The position numbers and the translations under genes are program-made. Under the pieces are notes generated by a model. That model was given only the letters and a program-made list of their open reading frames with translations. It did not search any database and was not told the DNA's origin. 31,980 nucleotides of DNA from Paracoccus sp041927875 (GTDB lineage: Bacteria > Pseudomonadota > Alphaproteobacteria > Rhodobacterales > Rhodobacteraceae). The stretch lies in NCBI RefSeq assembly GCF_041927875.1, contig NZ_JBHFHN010000018.1; one strand, written 5' to 3'. Position 1 is the first letter of the stretch. Each line of letters begins with the position of its first letter. Of the stretch, positions 28,601-31,980 are shown piece after piece.

Positions 28601-29446
28601 CGCGATCTGACCGACCGCGCGGATCTGCGCCCCGGTGGGCGAAAAAGGCAGCGCCGCCAAGATCTTGTCCCGCGTGGCGCCGGTTCCCTGGGTCACGCGG
28701 CCCTTGCCGCGGCGCTTGTCGCGCCGCGCAAGCGCGAGCGTCAGTTGATGGGCGAACAGCTCATCATAGGCAAGGCGCGCACGGGCGGGCGCATGGGCCG
28801 CGACATCGGCAAGACCCTGTGGCGCATGGGCGGCGATCAGCGCGGCGCGCCAATCGGGCCAGCCCTCACGGCACTTCAATTCGGGGTCGATCCAGTCGGG
28901 CAGATCGGGGGCGCGGTCCAGCGCCGCCCGCACCACGCGGGTCACGCTTTTCTGTGTCACCCCCGCGACCAGCGGATAGACCGGCTGGTAACGCGGCTGA
29001 TCGGCGGCCTCATCCTCGGTCAGGATCTGGTCAGGATGCACGATCTGGGCCATGCCGTCGAACAATTCGACCTTGCCCGAGATCACGCGCCGCGCCCCGA
29101 CCGGCAGTTGCCGCGCCAGGAAATCGCCGCGCGCGTGGAAAAAGATCAGGGTGAAATCGCAGGCCGCGTCACGCACGACCACGCGGGTCGGCCCGCCGCG
29201 CCGGGTCGCGAGGTGGTGGCGCAGCACGGTGACGGTGACGGTGACGATGCCGGGCGGCACCACGTCGCGGACCGAGGCAACGGGGCGGCGGTCGATCACC
29301 GTATTCGGCAGCGCAAACAGCGCATCGCGCAGCCGGGTGATGCGCAAGCCCTCCAGCGCGCGCGCCAGCTTGTCGCCGATGCCGCTGACGGTCTCGACGC
29401 CGGCGAACAGCGGAAACAGGATCGGCGGGCGGCCACGCGGTGTCAT
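25610..29446 (-). CDS. recG: ATP-dependent DNA helicase RecG with a 578-residue low-complexity insertion
   Basis: RecG remodels stalled replication forks and Holliday junctions. The frame is 1278 residues; typical RecG is about 700. The N-terminal wedge/OB part (about 1-250), Walker A GDVGSGKT (297-304), motif II DEQH (398-401) and TATPIPRSLSL are normal. At residue 517 (ARLEALGLG) the family sequence stops and 578 residues rich in Pro, Ala, Ser and Asp follow, with 30-residue repeats. The family sequence returns at 1096 (VALVHGQMPP) and continues through ATTVIEVGVNVPNA and QLRGRVGRG to a normal end. Without the insertion it would be 700 residues, so the insertion is clean and in frame. The start follows the ligA stop by one base; GGGGGG before it may act as ribosome site. 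Function is likely retained if the insertion loops out. Confidence 0.93.
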   Translation of the reverse strand: MTPRGRPPILFPLFAGVETVSGIGDKLARALEGLRITRLRDALFALPNTVIDRRPVASVRDVVPPGIVTVTVTVLRHHLATRRGGPTRVVVRDAACDFTLIFFHARGDFLARQLPVGARRVISGKVELFDGMAQIVHPDQILTEDEAADQPRYQPVYPLVAGVTQKSVTRVVRAALDRAPDLPDWIDPELKCREGWPDWRAALIAAHAPQGLADVAAHAPARARLAYDELFAHQLTLALARRDKRRGKGRVTQGTGATRDKILAALPFSPTGAQIRAVGQIAADMAAPGRMNRLLQGDVGSGKTLVALLAAAIAAEAGGQAVLMAPTEILARQHLQSLAPLAHAAGLRIALLTGRDKGADRAARLADLAQGRIDLLIGTHAVFQPGVEFADLRLAIIDEQHRFGVAQRMELGAKGQAPDVLVMTATPIPRSLSLAQYGDMDISLLDEKPPGRSPVTTALIAMDRLEEVVQHLAQAIAQGRQAYWVCPLVEDSELTDLTAAETRFQMLRARLEALGLGVGQAAPAAGGGISRQSRGDRPPASIGPHSRSAPAPRAQSARSDALLHGPVAPPSADQRPGEAVGLPPGTRAGSGGAAAHDRAGAVHQPSPSQADDRPSAAASPRSPVAARHAQPGTSIPPGRPSPADLLSPSGETAPPTQPGRGSIPGAADAPLAGSASVLSDDTPDAAAKQPGAPRAPDDATRREGGSPPVMASGSDDVASAVGVPSPSDAAAPVTETGWPADEPCDGGACSPDDHAAADARTSFDGGRPATDGGHPDATWPAPAPLRFEDARFATKGPFTEGPSDQPEAIQPTRSPFSDHARLPRDDRSDAAGSQHAPSLSEGVPPSDLERSDHAGRRDDAGARPHAHSLTDGALPSDLDPTYPAGRSDEAASQPDAPSLTDVPLLPAASYPAGRRHEAGSQPDAPPPAAAPWPADAPAPTYAAQVEAEGQRRAAPWAAGSAFPPDGVGLASDEAPQEAPSQPDAPSLTDVPLPSAASYPAGRRDEAGSQPDAPPPADAHGPSAAPRQAVQPATADVARSAAESLLAHVPTSVSGSPAANADKPSPGASSVVDVGKPITDGSTQLLSDPAPDDAGLVALVHGQMPPEQKDAAMAAFADGRSRVLVATTVIEVGVNVPNASIMVIERAESFGLAQLHQLRGRVGRGAARSTCLMLFQPPLSETASRRLSILRDTEDGFRIAEEDLALRGAGDLIGTAQAGLPRFQIADLERQAGLMAVAQSDARKLLADDPGLVTDRGQAARVLLWLMEQDRAIRLLSIG
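26399..26513 (-). repeat. Direct repeat inside the recG insertion, copy 1
   Basis: This stretch of about 115 bases recurs at 26663-26777 with a constant offset of 264 bases (88 codons), no net gaps and about seven mismatches by eye. Shared marks are GGGGGAGCGTCTGGCTGTGA and CGGGACGTCAGTCAAGCTGG. Confidence 0.8.
26663..26777 (-). repeat. Direct repeat inside the recG insertion, copy 2
   Basis: Partner of 26399-26513 (see there). The same sequence also starts the 90-base tandem series that runs on toward 26925, so the segment grew by duplication. Confidence 0.8.
26745..27014 (-). repeat. Tandem 90-base (30-residue) repeats in the recG insertion
   Basis: TCAGTCAAGCTG or a near variant occurs at 26745, 26835 and 26925, exactly 90 bases apart, and at 26481 (264 bases away). 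In protein these give modules beginning APSLTDV, AHSLTDG and APSLSEG, followed by (Y/D)PAGRRDEAGSQPD-like ends. The units differ, so the array is old or selected only loosely. Confidence 0.75.
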
Positions 29447-29447
29447 G

Positions 29448-31646
29448 CTACCCCCCGATCAGCGCGAGCCAGGCATCTTCATCCAGCACGCGGATGCCCA
29501 GGGCCTCGGCCTTGGTGGCCTTGGACCCCGCACCCGGACCCGCCACCAGAATGTCGGTCGAGGCCGAAACCGAGCCCGCGACCTTGGCGCCAAGCGCCTC
29601 GGCCCGCGCCTTGGCCTCGGCCCGCGTCATCGTGGCCAGGGTGCCGGTAAAGACGACGGTCAGCCCGGCCACCGGGCTGTCGGCCTGCGCCGGGCTTTCA
29701 GCGGGCAGCACGGTCAGTTGCGCAACCAAAGCGTCGATGGCGGCGCGTTCGGCGGCAAAACCATGCACAAGCGCGCGGGCGCTGACCGCACCCATCCCGT
29801 CGATCGACACGAGGTCGGCCCAGGCGGGGCTGGTCTCGTCCATCGCCTCGGTCAGGCCGGTGACGAGGGCGTCCCAGGTGCCGTAGTGACGCGCCACCAG
29901 GCTGGCGGCGCTTTCGCCGATATGACGGATGCCAAGCGCAAGGATCAGCCGGGCCAGCGGGATGCGGCGGCGCGCCTCGATCGCGGCGAACAGCTTGTTG
30001 GCCGAGGTCTCGCCCCAGCCGTCGCGGTTCTTCAGCCGCGACAGATTGGCCGCGTCGCGGGCCGCCAAGGTGAAGATGTCGGCGGGCTGGCGGATCGGCA
30101 GCACCGGGTCGGCTTGGAACATCTCGATCTGGCGGGCGCCCAGCCCCTCGATATCGAAGGCAGGTCGACTGACGAAATATTTCAGCTTTTCAAGCGATTG
30201 CGCCGGGCAGATCAGGCCGCCGGTGCAGCGGCGCACGGCATCGCCCGCCTCGCGCAGGGCTTCGGAGCCGCAGGCGGGGCAGCGGTCGGGAAAGACAAAG
30301 GGCGTGGCGCCGGGGGGGCGGGCCTCAGGGTCGATACCGGCGATCTTGGGGATCACGTCGCCGGCGCGATAGACCTCAACCCGGTCGCCGATGCGGATGT
30401 CCTGGCCGTCGCGGATCGGCGTGCCGGTCGAATCGCGTCCGGCGATGTAATCTTCGTTGTGCAGCGTCGCGTTCGAGACCACGACCCCGCCGACCGTGAT
30501 CGGCGTCAGCCGCGCCACCGGCGACAGGGCACCGGTGCGGCCCACCTGAATGTCGATCGCCTCAAGCCGGGTCCAGGCGCGTTCAGCGGGAAACTTCTGC
30601 GCGATCGCCCAACGCGGCGTGGTGGCGCGCAGGCCAAGGCGGGCTTGCAGCGCCAGATCATCGACCTTGAACACCGTGCCGTCGATATCATACCCCAAGC
30701 CCGCGCGCCCCGCGCCCAGATCGTGCCAGGCCGCAATCATCGCCGCGACATCGGCGCAGAGCCGATTGGCCGGGTTCACCCGAAAGCCGAGCTGCGCAAG
30801 TTCGGACAGCGCCCCCCATTGGGTCGCGGCCAGCGGGGCCGAGACCTCACCCCAGCCATAGGCGAAAAAGCGCAGCGGGCGGCTGGCCGTGATGGTCGCG
30901 TCAAGCTGGCGCAGCGATCCTGCGGCGGCATTGCGCGGGTTGGCAAAGGTCTTGGCACCCGCCGCCGCCTGACGGTCGTTCAGCGCGGCGAAATCGGGCT
31001 GGGACATATAGACCTCGCCCCGCACCTCAAGCAGGGGGGGGGCGTCGGCGGGCAAGGTCTGGGGGATGTCGGCGATCTGGCGGGCGTTGGCGGTCACGTT
31101 TTCGCCGGTTTCGCCATCGCCACGGGTCGCGGCATGGATCAGTCGCCCGCCCTCATAGCGCAGGGACAGCGACAGGCCGTCGATCTTGGGTTCGGCGGTA
31201 AAGGCCAGGGGCGCATCTGGCGCAAGGTTCAGAAAGGCACGGATGCGGGCGTCGAAATCATGCAGGTCGGCGTCGGAAAAGCCGTTTTCCAAGCTGAGCA
31301 TCCGGCGGGCGTGGCGGATCTTGGCAAAGCCATCCGCGGGGGCCGCGCCGATCTGGCGGGTCGGGCTGTCGGGCCGGGCCAGGTCGGGAAAAGCGGCCTC
31401 AAGCGCGCGAAGCCGGGCCTTGGCGGCGTCATAATCGGCATCGGTCATCACCGGATCATCGTCGCGATGATAGGCCAGATCGGCCGCGGCCACCCGCGCC
31501 GAGAGGTCATCACGCAGCGCCGCCGCAGCCGACGGGGACAGCGCGGCAAGATCGCGGTTCTGGCCCGCATCGCTGCGGCTGTGTTCGGCTTCGCTGTGAC
31601 TGGCCATCGGATCCCCGCTGTCTGCACCTGCCCCCTTGATAGGCAT
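29448..31646 (-). CDS. ligA: NAD-dependent DNA ligase LigA
   Basis: LigA (732 residues) seals nicks during replication and repair using NAD. The adenylated lysine is Lys154 in EPKIDGLSLS. The N-terminal Ia domain includes YHRDDDPVMTDADYD. The zinc finger is in CPACGSEAL...RRCTGGLICPAQ, helix-hairpin-helix repeats follow (LGIRHIGESAASLVA), and a C-terminal BRCT domain (about 655-732) begins AGLTVVFTGTL. The protein starts at ATG 31646 or ATG 31607 (MASHSEAEHS); neither has a strong ribosome site, and the N-terminal 35 residues are not conserved, so the start is uncertain. The stop lies one base before the recG start, giving a tight ligA-recG operon. Confidence 0.96.
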   Translation of the reverse strand: MPIKGAGADSGDPMASHSEAEHSRSDAGQNRDLAALSPSAAAALRDDLSARVAAADLAYHRDDDPVMTDADYDAAKARLRALEAAFPDLARPDSPTRQIGAAPADGFAKIRHARRMLSLENGFSDADLHDFDARIRAFLNLAPDAPLAFTAEPKIDGLSLSLRYEGGRLIHAATRGDGETGENVTANARQIADIPQTLPADAPPLLEVRGEVYMSQPDFAALNDRQAAAGAKTFANPRNAAAGSLRQLDATITASRPLRFFAYGWGEVSAPLAATQWGALSELAQLGFRVNPANRLCADVAAMIAAWHDLGAGRAGLGYDIDGTVFKVDDLALQARLGLRATTPRWAIAQKFPAERAWTRLEAIDIQVGRTGALSPVARLTPITVGGVVVSNATLHNEDYIAGRDSTGTPIRDGQDIRIGDRVEVYRAGDVIPKIAGIDPEARPPGATPFVFPDRCPACGSEALREAGDAVRRCTGGLICPAQSLEKLKYFVSRPAFDIEGLGARQIEMFQADPVLPIRQPADIFTLAARDAANLSRLKNRDGWGETSANKLFAAIEARRRIPLARLILALGIRHIGESAASLVARHYGTWDALVTGLTEAMDETSPAWADLVSIDGMGAVSARALVHGFAAERAAIDALVAQLTVLPAESPAQADSPVAGLTVVFTGTLATMTRAEAKARAEALGAKVAGSVSASTDILVAGPGAGSKATKAEALGIRVLDEDAWLALIGG

Positions 31647-31980
31647 CGCGGCGGTCGCGGTCCAGCGCGGGCCGCGGGTGCGGGCCGTCAGGGCGGGCTG
31701 GATCGCGGCGAGCGGCTCGGGCTCGTCAAGTCAGTGCTTCGAGCGGGCCGTTGCCGCGCAGGCCGTATCGCCGCCGCAGGGAAGCCGCGCGGTGAGTGGC
31801 ACATGGGCAGAACGATGCGCGACGCCTTGGGCAGGCGCGCGTGAGGGACACCGCTTCGTAGCAAGGTGGGCGGGGAGCGGGGAGCGGGGAGCGGAGAGCG
31901 GAGTGTGCTACTCCCCATCTTTTGGACAGTTTCGGGGATGATTTAAGCTACTCTCTGCCTCTGCTGGTCGGTTTCGATCT
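31647..31980. other. Region upstream of ligA to the window edge
   Basis: The 334 bases have no recognised gene. They hold five seven-base tandem units (31871-31905) flanked by an inverted pair (GTAGCA 31858-31863 and TGCTAC 31906-31911). GCTACTC recurs at 31907 and 31947. The last 70 bases are less GC-rich. The ligA promoter should lie here, but none can be picked with confidence. Confidence 0.4.
31871..31905. repeat. Seven-base tandem repeat (CGGGGAG), five units
   Basis: Three exact units of CGGGGAG are followed by CGGAGAG and CGGAGTG. Such short runs can vary in copy number by slippage. It lies about 225 bases upstream of the ligA start. Confidence 0.85.

Noticed and set aside
29052..31844. 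930-codon plus-strand frame opposite ligA and the start of recG
   Set aside because: LigA and RecG are both certain on the minus strand. The antisense product is low-complexity and has no ribosome site.

Overview
The window looks like chromosomal DNA of a GC-rich alphaproteobacterium of the Rhodobacteraceae, most likely Paracoccus or a close relative. This rests on roughly two-thirds GC by eye, a lon-HU-tRNA cluster, a class III omega-aminotransferase that resembles (from memory) the Paracoccus denitrificans enzyme, split his genes (hisF-hisE apart from hisI), and a Hint-fold protein type common in this family. No database was consulted.

Left edge (1-2711): a tyrosine integrase, probably N-terminally short, ends 75 bp from the 3' end of tRNA-Val(TAC), the usual layout for an element integrated into a tRNA gene. 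Next come a short-chain fatty acid transporter (atoE) and tRNA-Val(CAC). 2724-5775 (minus): lon, an HU-like protein with a basic N-terminal tail, and the tRNA-Val(CAC) directly behind it. 5978-7059: hisF-hisE. 7060-7594: no gene recognised. 7595-10231: a BCS1-like AAA ATPase and the omega-aminotransferase. 10325-12318: an HExxH lipoprotein divergent from NADP isocitrate dehydrogenase (icd). 12408-15722: two small related lipoproteins, a YitT membrane protein, a 24-residue membrane peptide and the ribosomal GTPase typA/bipA. 16122-18120 (minus): a Hint-like protein, tRNA-Leu(CAA) and a YpfJ-type zinc peptidase. 18338-24476: yqaA-like gene, dsbB, gyrA, trmFO and gluQRS. 24464-25304: hisI, divergent from an IscU/NifU-like scaffold. 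25411-25527: a 38-residue small protein with a strong ribosome site. 25610-31646 (minus): ligA-recG.

Most genes are housekeeping: histidine synthesis (hisF, hisE, hisI), protein quality control (lon), DNA topology, repair and ligation (gyrA, recG, ligA), tRNA modification (trmFO, gluQRS), disulfide formation (dsbB) and the TCA cycle (icd).

The most unusual object is recG. Its frame encodes 1278 residues where about 700 are expected. The excess is an in-frame, low-complexity, repeat-built segment of about 578 residues inside the second helicase lobe, with all recognised RecG motifs intact on both sides. Other points of interest are a dispersed intergenic element present in four copies, each in the same direction as the gene upstream of it and one running into the trmFO start codon; a hairpin that buries the ribosome site of the 38-residue gene; the BCS1-like ATPase; and two very small genes.
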